Notes under the pieces: generated by a model
What the model was told of the DNA's origin: nothing
What the model saw: only the letters and a program-made list of their open reading frames with translations
The model's database searches: none
Shown here: in pieces, positions 46,507 through 56,118 of the stretch
Position numbering within the stretch: position 1 is the first letter of the stretch
Layout: each line of letters begins with the position of its first letter
Assembly (NCBI RefSeq): GCF_902833905.1
Contig: NZ_CADFGP010000032.1
Location: forward strand, 30,307-94,306
Origin: Paraburkholderia tuberum STM678
GTDB lineage: Bacteria > Pseudomonadota > Gammaproteobacteria > Burkholderiales > Burkholderiaceae
Length of the DNA stretch: 64,000 nt
Reading direction: 5' to 3'
Position numbers and translations under genes: made by a program

Positions 46507-47397
46507 TCAGTCGAGCTTGTGGCCCGTCAGGCGCTCAAGCGCTTCCCGGTACTTCTCGCCCGTTTTCGCGACCACGTCGTCCGGCAGCTTCGGCGCCGGC
46601 GGCTCTTTCTTCCACGGCTGGGTTTCGAGCCAGTCGCGCACGAACTGCTTGTCGAACGACGGCGGGTTCGTGCCGACCTGGTACTGGTCCGCCGGCCAGA
46701 AGCGCGACGAATCGGCGGTCAGCGCCTCGTCCATCAGATACAGCTTGCCGTGGTTGTCCAGACCGAATTCGAACTTCGTGTCCGCAATGATGATGCCGCG
46801 CGTGGCCGCGTAATCAGCGGCTTCCTTATACAGACGGATCGAAATGTCGCGGATCGTGGCCGACAGTTCGGTGCCGATGCGGCGCTCCATCTCGTCGTAG
46901 GTGATGTTTTCGTCGTGGTGGCCCATCTCGGCCTTGGCGGCCGGCGTGAAGATCGGCTCCGGCAGCTTCTGCGCGTTCAGCAGACCCGGCGGCAGTTGCA
47001 CGCCGCAGACCGAACCGGTGGCCTGGTAATCTTTCCAGCCACTGCCGGCCAGATAGCCGCGCACCACCGCTTCGACGAGGATCGGCTCGAGACGCTTGAC
47101 GACCACCGCGCGCCCCTTGACCTGCTCGACTTCGTCCGGCGCGACCACCGACTCCGGCGCGACGCCCGTCAGGTGGTTCGGCACCACGTGCTTCAGTTTC
47201 TCGAACCAGAAGTTCGCCATCGCGTTGAGCACGCGACCCTTGTTCGGAATCGGCTCGCCCATGATCACGTCGAACGCCGACAGACGGTCGGTCGTGACGA
47301 TCAGCAACTGGTCGTTGCCCACGGCATAGTTGTCGCGGACTTTGCCGCGGCCGAGCAGCGGCAGCGAGCGGAGCGTGGATTCGTAGAGGGTAGACAT
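46507..47397 (-). CDS. purC: SAICAR synthase
   Basis: 296-residue phosphoribosylaminoimidazole-succinocarboxamide synthase, of the longer yeast-like type. Recognisable motifs: GRGKVRDNYAVG, VKRLEPILVEAVVRGYLAGSGW and FEFGLDNHGKLYLMDEALTADSSRFW. First of the pur genes in the leftward block, followed by purE. Confidence 0.94.
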   Translation of the reverse strand: MSTLYESTLRSLPLLGRGKVRDNYAVGNDQLLIVTTDRLSAFDVIMGEPIPNKGRVLNAMANFWFEKLKHVVPNHLTGVAPESVVAPDEVEQVKGRAVVVKRLEPILVEAVVRGYLAGSGWKDYQATGSVCGVQLPPGLLNAQKLPEPIFTPAAKAEMGHHDENITYDEMERRIGTELSATIRDISIRLYKEAADYAATRGIIIADTKFEFGLDNHGKLYLMDEALTADSSRFWPADQYQVGTNPPSFDKQFVRDWLETQPWKKEPPAPKLPDDVVAKTGEKYREALERLTGHKLD

Positions 47398-47440
47398 CGT
47401 CGTGGTTCGCTAAAAGTGGTGCAAAAAATGTGACCGGAAC

Positions 47441-47480
47441 AAAAGGGAAACGCCGTTCCCCCGATGATGCGGGAACGGCG
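47441..47480 (-). terminator. Terminator after fbaA
   Basis: On the minus strand CGCCGTTCCC, 10-nt loop, GGGAACGGCG, followed by TTTCCCTTTT. It lies 50 nt after the fbaA stop and before purC, so the pur genes probably have their own promoter. Confidence 0.75.
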
Positions 47481-47530
47481 ATCGGACGACAACCTGGCCA
47501 AACGGCCAGGCGCGGAGCCAAAACTACAGC

Positions 47531-48595
47531 TTAACGGACGACTTGCGCGAGCTCGCCCGACTTGTACTTCTCCGCAATTTTATCAAGCGAAACCGGCTTG
47601 ATCTTGCCAGCCTGGCCTTCGCAGCCGAATTGCATGTAACGGTCGATACAGATCTTCATCGCCGCTTCGCGCGCCGGCTTCAGGTAATCGCGCGGATCGA
47701 ACTTGCCCGGGTTGGTCGCCATGTAGCGACGGATCGCGCCCGTGATCGCCAGACGCAGGTCGGTATCGATATTGACCTTGCGCACGCCGTGACGGATGCC
47801 TTCCTGGATTTCTTCGACCGGCACGCCGTAGGTTTCCTTCATGTCGCCGCCGAATTCGCGGATTTCCGCGAGCAGCTCCTGCGGCACCGACGACGAGCCG
47901 TGCATCACGAGGTGCGTGTTCGGAATGCGCTGATGGATTTCCTTGATGCGCTGGATCGAGAGAATATCTCCCGTCGGCTTCTTGCTGAACTTGTAGGCGC
48001 CGTGCGAGGTGCCGATCGCGATGGCCAGCGCGTCGCACTGGGTCAGCTTGACGAAGTCGGCGGCCTGCTCCGGATCGGTCAGCAGTTGTTCACGCGTCAT
48101 CGTGCCTTCGGCGCCGTGGCCGTCTTCCTTGTCGCCCTTCATCGTTTCGAGCGAACCGAGCACGCCCAGCTCCGCTTCCACGGTGACGCCGATCGAGTGC
48201 GCCGCCTCGACGACCTTGCGCGACACTTCGACGTTGTACTCGTACGATGCGACCGTCTTGCCGTCGGCTTCGAGCGAACCGTCCATCATCACGCTGGTGA
48301 AGCCGCTGCGAATCGCCGCCATGCACACCGCCGGCGACTGACCGTGGTCCTGGTGCATCACCACCGGAATGTGCGGATACGACTCGACCGCCGCTTCGAT
48401 CAGATGACGCAGGAACGGCTCGCCCGCGTACTTACGCGCGCCGGCCGACGCCTGCATGATGACCGGGGCGTTGACCTTGTCGGCCGCGGCCATGATCGCC
48501 TGCACCTGCTCCAGGTTGTTCACGTTGAATGCCGGAAGGCCATAGCCGTTTTCCGCAGCATGGTCCAGCAGTTGACGCATTGATACGAGAGGCAT
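47531..48595 (-). CDS. fbaA: Fructose-bisphosphate aldolase, class II (CbbA/Fba type)
   Basis: 354-residue zinc-dependent aldolase of glycolysis and gluconeogenesis. N-terminus MPLVSMRQLLDHAAENGYGLPAFNVNN is typical; zinc His in VMHQDHG and HGSS, catalytic residues in DGSLEADG. The start at 48595 has AGGAG 8 nt upstream; the open frame further upstream is not coding by similarity. Sits between pyk and purC. Confidence 0.94.
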   Translation of the reverse strand: MPLVSMRQLLDHAAENGYGLPAFNVNNLEQVQAIMAAADKVNAPVIMQASAGARKYAGEPFLRHLIEAAVESYPHIPVVMHQDHGQSPAVCMAAIRSGFTSVMMDGSLEADGKTVASYEYNVEVSRKVVEAAHSIGVTVEAELGVLGSLETMKGDKEDGHGAEGTMTREQLLTDPEQAADFVKLTQCDALAIAIGTSHGAYKFSKKPTGDILSIQRIKEIHQRIPNTHLVMHGSSSVPQELLAEIREFGGDMKETYGVPVEEIQEGIRHGVRKVNIDTDLRLAITGAIRRYMATNPGKFDPRDYLKPAREAAMKICIDRYMQFGCEGQAGKIKPVSLDKIAEKYKSGELAQVVR

Positions 48596-48782
48596 GCTGA
48601 AACTCCTTAGATTGAAACGAATTCTTTTGCCGTCGGCATCTTTTGCGGCGATTTTATCGCGAAGCAGGCGGCGTTCCCGCGATGACACCGGCGCTTTGGT
48701 GCGCCGTCGCACATGGACCGTGCGGGTTTCGCCGCGCTGCTTCGCTCAATCGAGCCTGTGCCGATCGAGCAGTCCTGCCTGA

Positions 48783-50219
48783 TCAGTACGGTTCACCGAC
48801 CCGCACGATCTTCAACGTGTTGGTGCCGCCCGCCTGACCCATCGGCTCGCCGACCGTCAGCACGACCATGTCGCCGTGCGACGCGTAGCCCTTGCCGACC
48901 ACCGTTTCGAGCGCCTGCTGCAGCGCCGTGTCGCGGTCGGTGTTGGTGTCCAGATGCAGCGAAGTCACGTTGCGGTACAGCGCCATCGCCCGTTCGCTGC
49001 CGACGCGCGGCGTCAGCGCGAAGATCGGCACGTGGGTCCAGTGACGCGACATCCACAGCGCGGTCGAGCCCGATTCGGTCAGCGCGACGATGGCCTTGGC
49101 GCCCAGGTGATAGGCGGTGAACAGCGCGCCCATCGCGATCGACTGGTCGATCCGCGTGAACGTGCGGTCGAGGAAGTCCTTGTCGAGCTCCGACTGCTCG
49201 GACTTTTCCGCTTCGACGCAAATCGCGGCCATCGTCTCGATGGTCTGCACCGGGTACTTGCCCGCCGCCGATTCCGCCGACAGCATCACCGCGTCCGTGC
49301 CGTCGAGCACCGCGTTGGCGACGTCCGACACTTCCGCGCGGGTCGGCACCGGCGCGTGGATCATCGACTCCATCATCTGGGTCGCGGTGATCACGAACTT
49401 GTTCGATTCGCGCGCCATCCGGATCATGCGCTTTTGCAGCGCCGGCACCGCGGCATTGCCCACTTCCACAGCCAGATCGCCACGCGCGACCATGATGCCG
49501 TCCGACGCGTCGAGGATGCCTTGTAGCGCCGGAATCGCTTCCGCGCGCTCGATCTTCGCGATCATCTTCGGCTTGATGCCGTACGGCGCGCCGGCGATGT
49601 TCGCGAGCTGGCGGGCCATTTCCATGTCGGTCGCGTTTTTCGGGAACGACACCGCGACGAAATCGACGCCGAGCGACATCGCCGTGCGGATGTCCTCCAT
49701 GTCTTTGGCGGTCAGCGCGGGCGCCGACAGACCGCCGCCCTGGCGGTTGATGCCCTTGTTGTTCGACAGCTCGCCGCCGATCTTCACGACCGTGTGGATC
49801 TCGTTGCCGATCAGGCGCTGCACGTTCAGCACGATCAGGCCGTCGTTGAGCAGCAGTACGTCGCCCGGCTTCAGGTCGCGCGGCAGATCCTTGTAGTCGA
49901 GGCCGACGCGCTCGTCGTTGCCGAGCTCGCAGTCGGCATCGAGGACGAACGGATTGCCGGTGACGAGCGTCGTGCGGCCGTTCTCGAATTTGCCGACGCG
50001 GATTTTCGGGCCTTGCAGGTCAGCCATGATGGCGACTTCGCGGCCGGCCTGGCGGGCCGCCTCGCGCACGAATTCGGCGCGCTGGCGATGGTCGTCCGCG
50101 GTGCCATGTGAGAAATTGAGCCGCACCACGTCCAATCCCGCCTGAATCATTTGCAGCAGGATTTCCGGCGTGCTGGAAGCCGGACCGATAGTAGCGACAA
50201 TCTTGGTGGCGCGATGCAT
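48783..50219 (-). CDS. pyk: Pyruvate kinase
   Basis: 478-residue glycolytic enzyme making pyruvate and ATP. Starts MHRATKIVATIGPASS as in other betaproteobacterial enzymes; barrel motifs RLNFSHGT, MADLQGPKIRVG, and the signature MIAKIERAEAIPAL, then the C-terminal domain. The ATG at 50219 with AGGAG just upstream gives a full-length family protein. The frame stays open for another 165 codons back to the pgk stop. Confidence 0.93.
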   Translation of the reverse strand: MHRATKIVATIGPASSTPEILLQMIQAGLDVVRLNFSHGTADDHRQRAEFVREAARQAGREVAIMADLQGPKIRVGKFENGRTTLVTGNPFVLDADCELGNDERVGLDYKDLPRDLKPGDVLLLNDGLIVLNVQRLIGNEIHTVVKIGGELSNNKGINRQGGGLSAPALTAKDMEDIRTAMSLGVDFVAVSFPKNATDMEMARQLANIAGAPYGIKPKMIAKIERAEAIPALQGILDASDGIMVARGDLAVEVGNAAVPALQKRMIRMARESNKFVITATQMMESMIHAPVPTRAEVSDVANAVLDGTDAVMLSAESAAGKYPVQTIETMAAICVEAEKSEQSELDKDFLDRTFTRIDQSIAMGALFTAYHLGAKAIVALTESGSTALWMSRHWTHVPIFALTPRVGSERAMALYRNVTSLHLDTNTDRDTALQQALETVVGKGYASHGDMVVLTVGEPMGQAGGTNTLKIVRVGEPY

Positions 50220-50714
50220 GAGTCTCCTCGTCTGGATAGGATCGCTGGTAAGAGCGCTGCGGGGCTGCTGCGGAGTTCGCGCATCGAAAGATGCTGCCTG
50301 GGGTCGCGCGCCGGTTGTGGCCGGTGTCGCTTTGTGGAGTGATGCGGGTGATGCGGGTGATGCGGCATTCGAGAGCGGCGCCTCGCGCGCCTGAGATTTG
50401 CTGCCCTGCTTGCCGGAAGGCTGTTCCGGCTGGGCCGAATCGTGTTGAGCAGCTTCGACCTGTGCCGTTGGGGGCTGCTCCGCGTCGCCGGTCGGAGCTT
50501 GCGCTGCAACCGGTTCCGCGGGCGCTCCGGCGGCTAGCGCCGGTTCGGTGGCCGCGGGCGCTATCGGCGCTTCGGCAACCACGTCCTGTCCGGCCGCTGC
50601 CGACGCAGCGGCCGCGCGTGTCGCGCGCTCCCCTGCCGGCGTTGCCGCGTTACCGCGCTGCGCTTTCACGCCACGCGCCTTGGTCGACTTCGCCGCCGGG
50701 GAGCGCGTCGCCAC
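50220..50714 (-). other. Open in-frame Ala/Pro-rich stretch between pgk and pyk
   Basis: The 495 nt separating pgk from the usual pyk start are free of stops in the pyk frame and begin with a GTG 1 nt after the pgk stop. Translated, they give about 165 residues of Lys/Arg-rich then Ala/Pro/Gln-rich low-complexity sequence. A 9-bp tandem repeat (GATGCGGGT, nearly three copies, 50341-50365) encodes a Ser-Pro-Ala repeat. It could be an N-terminal extension, a separate disordered protein, or just GC-rich spacer. Confidence 0.4.
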
Positions 50715-50715
50715 G

Positions 50716-51909
50716 TTAAGCCCGCGATTCCAGAACTTCTACCGCCGGCAGCTTCTTGCCCTCGAGGAACTCGAGGAATGCGCCGCCGCCCGTGGAAATG
50801 TAGCTCACCTGGTCGTGGATGCCGTACTTGGCGATTGCCGCGAGCGTATCGCCGCCGCCTGCGATCGAGAACGCCGCCGAGCGCGCGATCGCGTCCGCGA
50901 GCGTCTTCGTGCCGTTGCCGAACTGGTCGAACTCGAACACGCCGACCGGGCCGTTCCACACGATCGTGCCGGCCTTCTCGAGTTGCGCGGCGAGCACCTT
51001 GGCCGTTTCCGGGCCGATGTCGAGGATCATGTCGTCGTCCTGCACATCGGCGACGGCCTTTACTTCTGCCTTCGCGGTCGGCGAGAACTCCTTGGCCGTG
51101 ACGACGTCGGTCGGGATCGGCACCGAGGCGCCGCGGCCCTTGGCCGCGTCGATGATCGCCTTCGCTTCGTCGAGCAGATCGGCTTCGGCGAGCGACTTGC
51201 CGATCTTCAGGCCGGCCGCGAGCATGAACGTATTGGCGATGCCGCCGCCGACGATCAGCTGGTCGACCTTCTCCGCGAACGACTTCAGGATGGTCAGCTT
51301 GGTCGACACCTTGGAGCCCGCGACGATCGCCACGAGCGGACGCTTCGGTGCGCCGAGCGCCTTGCCGAGCGCTTCGAGCTCAGCGGCGAGCAGCGGACCC
51401 GCGCAGGCAACCGGCGCGTACTTCGCGATGCCGTGCGTAGTCGCTTCGGCGCGGTGGGCGGTGCCGAACGCGTCGTTCACGTAGATATCGCAGAGCTTGG
51501 CCATTTTCTGCGCGAGCTCGTCGGAATCTTTCTTTTCGCCCTTGTTGACGCGGCAGTTTTCGAGCAGCACGACCGAGCCCGGCGCGACGCTCACGCCGTT
51601 TTCGACCCAATTCGCGACGAGCGGCACGTCGCGGCCGAGCAGCTCCGCGAGACGCTTCGCCACCGGTGCGAGCGAATCTTCCGGCTTGAAGTCGCCTTCG
51701 GTCGGACGGCCAAGGTGCGAGGTGACCATTACCGCGGCGCCGGCGTCGAGCGCGGCCTTGATGGCCGGCACGGAAGCGCGGATGCGGGTGTCTTCGGTGA
51801 TGTTGCCTTGATCGTCCTGCGGCACGTTCAGATCGGCGCGGATGAACACGCGTTTGCCGGACAGCTTGCCTTCGGCGATCAGGTCGGAGAGACGCAATAC
51901 CTTGTTCAT
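50716..51909 (-). CDS. pgk: Phosphoglycerate kinase
   Basis: 397-residue enzyme of lower glycolysis. N-terminal domain with VFIRADLNVPQDDQGNITED and the triose-binding HLGRP; C-terminal nucleotide domain with VAGSKVSTK and the closing STGGGAFLEFLEGK. First gene of the leftward glycolytic-purine block. Confidence 0.95.
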   Translation of the reverse strand: MNKVLRLSDLIAEGKLSGKRVFIRADLNVPQDDQGNITEDTRIRASVPAIKAALDAGAAVMVTSHLGRPTEGDFKPEDSLAPVAKRLAELLGRDVPLVANWVENGVSVAPGSVVLLENCRVNKGEKKDSDELAQKMAKLCDIYVNDAFGTAHRAEATTHGIAKYAPVACAGPLLAAELEALGKALGAPKRPLVAIVAGSKVSTKLTILKSFAEKVDQLIVGGGIANTFMLAAGLKIGKSLAEADLLDEAKAIIDAAKGRGASVPIPTDVVTAKEFSPTAKAEVKAVADVQDDDMILDIGPETAKVLAAQLEKAGTIVWNGPVGVFEFDQFGNGTKTLADAIARSAAFSIAGGGDTLAAIAKYGIHDQVSYISTGGGAFLEFLEGKKLPAVEVLESRA

Positions 51910-52187
51910 GGGCTTGAGTATGCGAGTTGATGAGAAGGCGGTGACGGACAGCGCGCGGGGACGAGGCGCAGCGAACTCCAGCGCTTCGGCACAACGGCTC
52001 CGCGGGATCGGGCGCCGGCGGCCGGCCGCGGCACCAGGCGCCTTGCCGCGGCGCGCTCAACCCGGAAAAGGCATTTTAACTGATCCCAACGGCCTTCTGA
52101 TCCGCGACACGGCGAATGTCGCGCATTTGATCGCAAGGCCGCAGATGCCGCGGCGTAGCATTCATCGCCGCACCCCGGGCCCGGCCC

Positions 52188-52511
52188 TCACAGGAAGACG
52201 CGCATCAGCGTGAATACGACCATTCCGGTCACGATCGTGCCGAGCATGGTGCGCCGCCACAAAAACCAGCCGAGGCCGGCGAGCGTCGCGTAAAGCTCAT
52301 GGTTGGAAGGCGCGAACGACAGCCCATCGGACGTCGTCAGCACGTCGGGCACCACCACCGCGGCGAGCGCGGCGGCCGGCGCGTAGCGCAGCATCTTCTG
52401 CACGCGCGCCGGCAGTACCGTGCGCTCGCCGCCGATCAGGAACATCGCGCGCGTGAGCGCGGTGACGAAGGTCATGCCGAAAATGGCGAGCCAGATTTGC
52501 GTGGAGGTCAT
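52188..52511 (-). CDS. azlD: AzlD-family branched-chain amino acid export subunit
   Basis: 107-residue small membrane protein with three to four hydrophobic segments. Conserved AlaxxArg (TALTRAMF) and RYAPAAALAAVVVPDVL match the AzlD family. Its start overlaps the azlC stop by 4 nt (ATGA), so the two form an exporter pair. Confidence 0.88.
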   Translation of the reverse strand: MTSTQIWLAIFGMTFVTALTRAMFLIGGERTVLPARVQKMLRYAPAAALAAVVVPDVLTTSDGLSFAPSNHELYATLAGLGWFLWRRTMLGTIVTGMVVFTLMRVFL

Positions 52512-53263
52512 CGGGAGTCTCCGGCGCGATCGTTCACGCCACGAATGCGGCGCAGGTCGGCGCGCTCGATCATCAGGTCGGCCGCGCTGCCGGCCGCGAT
52601 CGCCGCGATCACCGCGAGCAGCAACGCCAGCCGGTACGGCAGATCGAGCGCGAGCAGCGACACGATGCCGGCCACGCTGACCGCGACCAGCGTCGAGCGG
52701 GTGGCGATCGCCGACACCATCACCGGCAGCAGCGCGAGCGTGCCGGCCAGCGCGAGCCCCCAGTTGTCCGGAATCAGGCTCGCGAGCAGGATGCCGATGA
52801 TCGACGACACCTGCCACGACAGCCAGCTCGATACCGCCATGCCCCAGAAGTACGCCTCCTTGCCCGGCACGTAGCCGGTCGGAACGCTCTTCTTGACGAA
52901 TAGCAGATAGATCACGTCGCCGTTGAAATAGCCCAGCACGATGCGCCGCCACATCGACAGATACGAGAAGTGCGGCGCGAGGCCGGCGCTGAAGATCACG
53001 AAGCGGGTGTTGACCATCGCCGCGGTCAGCAGCACCGTCCACACCGGCAGCTTCGCGGCGAGGAGCGGCAACACCGCCAGTTGCGACGATCCGGCGTAGC
53101 ACAGCAGCGACATCGTGAGCGCCTGCGGCAGCGTCAGCACGGACTTGCTCATCGCGATGCCGGTCACGAGGCCCCAGGAAAAAATCGCCATCAGCGTGGG
53201 GGCATAGGCGCGCGCGCCTTCACGAAAAGCGCGGCGATCGGTGTCGGACAGTCGAGCGAGCAT
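52508..53263 (-). CDS. azlC: AzlC-family branched-chain amino acid exporter
   Basis: 251-residue inner-membrane protein of the AzlC family: FREGARAYAPTLMAIFSWGLVTGIAMSKS at the start, a conserved YAGSSQLAVLPLL and NTRFVIFSAGLAPHF. Exports branched-chain amino acids or analogues together with AzlD. Start at 53263 by family N-terminus. Divergent from ilvE. Confidence 0.88.
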   Translation of the reverse strand: MLARLSDTDRRAFREGARAYAPTLMAIFSWGLVTGIAMSKSVLTLPQALTMSLLCYAGSSQLAVLPLLAAKLPVWTVLLTAAMVNTRFVIFSAGLAPHFSYLSMWRRIVLGYFNGDVIYLLFVKKSVPTGYVPGKEAYFWGMAVSSWLSWQVSSIIGILLASLIPDNWGLALAGTLALLPVMVSAIATRSTLVAVSVAGIVSLLALDLPYRLALLLAVIAAIAAGSAADLMIERADLRRIRGVNDRAGDSR

Positions 53264-53489
53264 CGGGCGAAGGGTGCGGGCGCAGGAAACGCCGTCAAGA
53301 AGGCCAGGTCGGCGCCAGCTTGCGAGACCACCCGCTGGCGCATCCGGATTTGATTTATGCGTGCGCTGGATTATAGCGTCCGGGGTGCGCCCAAATGCCC
53401 GTGGTGTGTGCAAAAGACGCTAAAATAGCGCTCCCGGCTATGTCCTGCGCTCATGGCCGCACCTCATAACGCACCTGCTGGAGAACCGT

Positions 53490-54413
53490 ATGTCAATGGC
53501 CGACCGCGACGGCAAGATCTGGATGGATGGCAAGCTCATCGAGTGGCGTGATGCCAAAATCCACGTGCTCACCCATACGCTGCACTACGGCATGGGCGTG
53601 TTCGAGGGCGTGCGCGCTTACAAGACCGCCGACGGCGCCACCGCGATTTTCCGCCTGCAGGAGCACACCAAGCGCCTGCTGAACTCGGCGAAGATCTTCC
53701 AGATGGCCGTGCCGTTCGACCATGAAACGCTCGCCGCCGCGCAGCGCGAAGTGGTCCGCCAGAACAAGCTCGATTCATGCTATCTGCGCCCGATCATCTG
53801 GGTCGGCTCGGAAAAGCTCGGCGTGTCGGCCAAGGGCAACACGATTCACGTCGCGATCGCCGCGTGGCCGTGGGGCGCATACCTTGGCGAAGACGGCATC
53901 ACCAAGGGCATCCGCGTAAAGACGTCGTCGTTCACGCGCCATCACGTGAACGTGTCGATGGTGCGCGCGAAGGCGTCGGGCTGGTACGTGAACTCGATCC
54001 TCGCGAACCAGGAAGCGATCACCGACGGCTACGACGAAGCGCTATTGCTCGACGTCGACGGCTACGTGTCAGAAGGCTCGGGCGAGAACTTCTTCCTCGT
54101 CAACAACGGCAAGCTGTACACGCCTGATCTGTCGTCGTGCCTCGACGGCATCACGCGCGACACCGTCATCACGCTCGCGTGCGACATGGGCCTGCAGGTG
54201 ATCGAAAAGCGCATCACGCGCGACGAAGTCTATACCTGCGACGAAGCGTTCTTCACCGGCACGGCGGCCGAAGTCACGCCGATCCGCGAGCTCGACAACC
54301 GCACGATCGGCGCTGGCGCGCGCGGCCCGATCACCGAAAAGCTGCAGTCGGCTTTCTTCGACGTCGTGAACGGCAGGAGCGCGAAATACGCGCACTGGCT
54401 CACGAAGATCTGA
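53490..54413 (+). CDS. ilvE: Branched-chain amino acid aminotransferase
   Basis: 307-residue PLP enzyme of fold type IV that interconverts Leu/Ile/Val and their 2-keto acids. Start region DGKIWMDGKLIEWRDAKIHVLTHTLHYGMGVFEG; the PLP Lys is in VRAKASGWYVNS and the downstream EGSGENFF motif is present. GGAG precedes the ATG. Its position opposite azlCD makes sense, since both concern branched-chain amino acids. Confidence 0.95.
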   Translation: MSMADRDGKIWMDGKLIEWRDAKIHVLTHTLHYGMGVFEGVRAYKTADGATAIFRLQEHTKRLLNSAKIFQMAVPFDHETLAAAQREVVRQNKLDSCYLRPIIWVGSEKLGVSAKGNTIHVAIAAWPWGAYLGEDGITKGIRVKTSSFTRHHVNVSMVRAKASGWYVNSILANQEAITDGYDEALLLDVDGYVSEGSGENFFLVNNGKLYTPDLSSCLDGITRDTVITLACDMGLQVIEKRITRDEVYTCDEAFFTGTAAEVTPIRELDNRTIGAGARGPITEKLQSAFFDVVNGRSAKYAHWLTKI

Positions 54414-54487
54414 GCGACGTTTCGAGATGCCCCGCGCAGCCCAACGGCGGCGCACTGCAAGCACCCCGCATACAAAGAGAAAGTCTC

Positions 54488-54682
54488 ATGAGCGAAATCA
54501 AGGAAATGCCGCTGGTCGAACTGTCGGCAAAAGATCTGCCGGCGTATTGTCCGAACCCGGCCATGCCGCGCTGGAGCGCGCATCCGCGCGTCTTCATCGA
54601 CGTGTCGCACGGCGAAGCGCGTTGCCCGTATTGCAGCACGCGTTACAAGCTGCGCGACGGCGAAGTGATCAAGGGCCATTGA
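54488..54682 (+). CDS. Small zinc-finger protein (zf-CHCC type)
   Basis: 64-residue protein related to the NDUFS6-like CHCC zinc-finger family: YCPNPAMPRWSAHPRVFID, then GEARCPYCSTRYKLRDGE. Cys, His and the CxxC pair would bind one zinc. It follows ilvE by 74 nt, an arrangement common in this group. Function not established. Confidence 0.88.
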   Translation: MSEIKEMPLVELSAKDLPAYCPNPAMPRWSAHPRVFIDVSHGEARCPYCSTRYKLRDGEVIKGH

Positions 54683-54927
54683 TCCAACGCATCGAGCGGT
54701 TCTGAGCCAGCTTGCACGGCACGAGGCGCGCGTTTTGAATCACGCGCTCGCCGCGCCGCAGGCTCGACCGCACGGACCCGTGCGGCCGCACCGCCGCCGC
54801 GCCGCCATCGCGGCGCGTGTGGCCAAACGGCATCGCGCCGTGCGGCTTTCCGCTTTCCCCATTTACCTATCCGAGTGCCGCGCGCATCGCGCGCGGCGCT
54901 TGTTATCGACACCGGACACTCACTCTG

Positions 54928-55953
54928 ATGCGTCGCGCGTTGGTTATCGCACCGAACTGGATCGGTGACGCATTGATGGCGCAGCCGCTGTTTGCGCGCC
55001 TCGTGAAATTGCATCCGCGCATCGTCATCGACGCGGTCGCGCCCAGCTGGGTCGCACCCGTGCTCGAACGCATGCCGGAAATCCGCGACGTCTACGCGAC
55101 CGATCTCGCCCACGGCAAGCTGCAGATGCTGCGCCGCTGGCAGCTGTCGAGCGATCTGCGCGACGTCGGCTACGACGCGGCCTACGTGCTGCCGAATTCG
55201 TTCAAGTCAGCGCTGATTCCGTGGCTGGCGGGCATTCCGCTGCGCATCGGCTACACCGGTGAGAGTCGCTACGGCGTGCTGAACGTGCGTCACGCGAATC
55301 CGCGCAAGGACGCCCGCCCGCCGATGGTCGGCCACTACGCCGCCCTCGCCTACGCGCCAGGCGCCAAGGTCCCCGAAGATCTGCCGATGCCGCGCCTCGA
55401 CACGGACCTGAACGAGGCCTCGCGCGTGTCGGCGCGCTTCAATCTCGATACGCGCGTGCCGCTGCTGGTGTTCTGCCCCGGCGCCGAATACGGTCCTGCG
55501 AAGCGCTGGCCGCCCGAGCACTTCGCGTCGCTCGCGCAGATGGTCGGCCAGTCGTTCCCCTACACGCAAATCGTCGCGCTCGGCTCGCCGAAAGACGCGC
55601 CGCTCGCGCAGGCGATCGCCGAGAAAGCGCCGAACGTGCGCAACCTGTGCGGCCAGACCGCACTGGGCGAGGCTTGCGCGCTGATCTCGCGGGCCAACGC
55701 GGTCGTCACCAACGACTCCGGACTGATGCACGTCGCCGCCGCGCTGCGCCGCCCGCTCGTGGCCGTCTACGGTTCGACCGATCCGCGCCACACCCCGCCC
55801 TTGTCCGAGCTCGCGAAGGTACAATGGCTTCATCTCGAATGCAGCCCCTGTTTTGAGCGCGAGTGCCCGCTCGGTCATCTGAACTGTCTGAAGCAGCTGA
55901 GCGCCGAGCAGGTTTTCGGCGATTTGCGCGGCATGCTGCTCGCGCAGCGCTGA
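54928..55953 (+). CDS. waaF: ADP-heptose:LPS heptosyltransferase II
   Basis: 341-residue cytoplasmic GT9-family enzyme adding the second heptose to the LPS inner core. Start MRRALVIAPNWIGDALMAQPL; donor-site motifs FCPGAEYGPAKRWP and NDSGLMHVAAAL; the C-terminal Cys-rich CSPCFERECPLGH typical of WaaF. Confidence 0.93.
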   Translation: MRRALVIAPNWIGDALMAQPLFARLVKLHPRIVIDAVAPSWVAPVLERMPEIRDVYATDLAHGKLQMLRRWQLSSDLRDVGYDAAYVLPNSFKSALIPWLAGIPLRIGYTGESRYGVLNVRHANPRKDARPPMVGHYAALAYAPGAKVPEDLPMPRLDTDLNEASRVSARFNLDTRVPLLVFCPGAEYGPAKRWPPEHFASLAQMVGQSFPYTQIVALGSPKDAPLAQAIAEKAPNVRNLCGQTALGEACALISRANAVVTNDSGLMHVAAALRRPLVAVYGSTDPRHTPPLSELAKVQWLHLECSPCFERECPLGHLNCLKQLSAEQVFGDLRGMLLAQR

Positions 55954-56118
55954 GCCGACTGGTACTTGCACGCAACACCGCACGCCCCGAGCGCGTCGCG
56001 TCATGTTCGCGCCTTGCGGCACGGGCAAGCTGACGCCGGGGGCGATGGTCCGGCGCTCTGGACCGTCCCGCTACCGCAGACCCGCAACCGCGCGCCGCGC
56101 ACAAGAGACTGACAAGCC

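Noticed and set aside
50341..50365. Short tandem repeat as a possible CRISPR or phase-variation tract
   Set aside because: Nine-bp units without spacers are not CRISPR; the unit is a multiple of three so changes in copy number would not shift the frame.
54683..54927. Possible small gene between the zinc-finger gene and waaF
   Set aside because: Open stretches here lack a ribosome site, similarity or sensible composition; it reads as an intergenic region.
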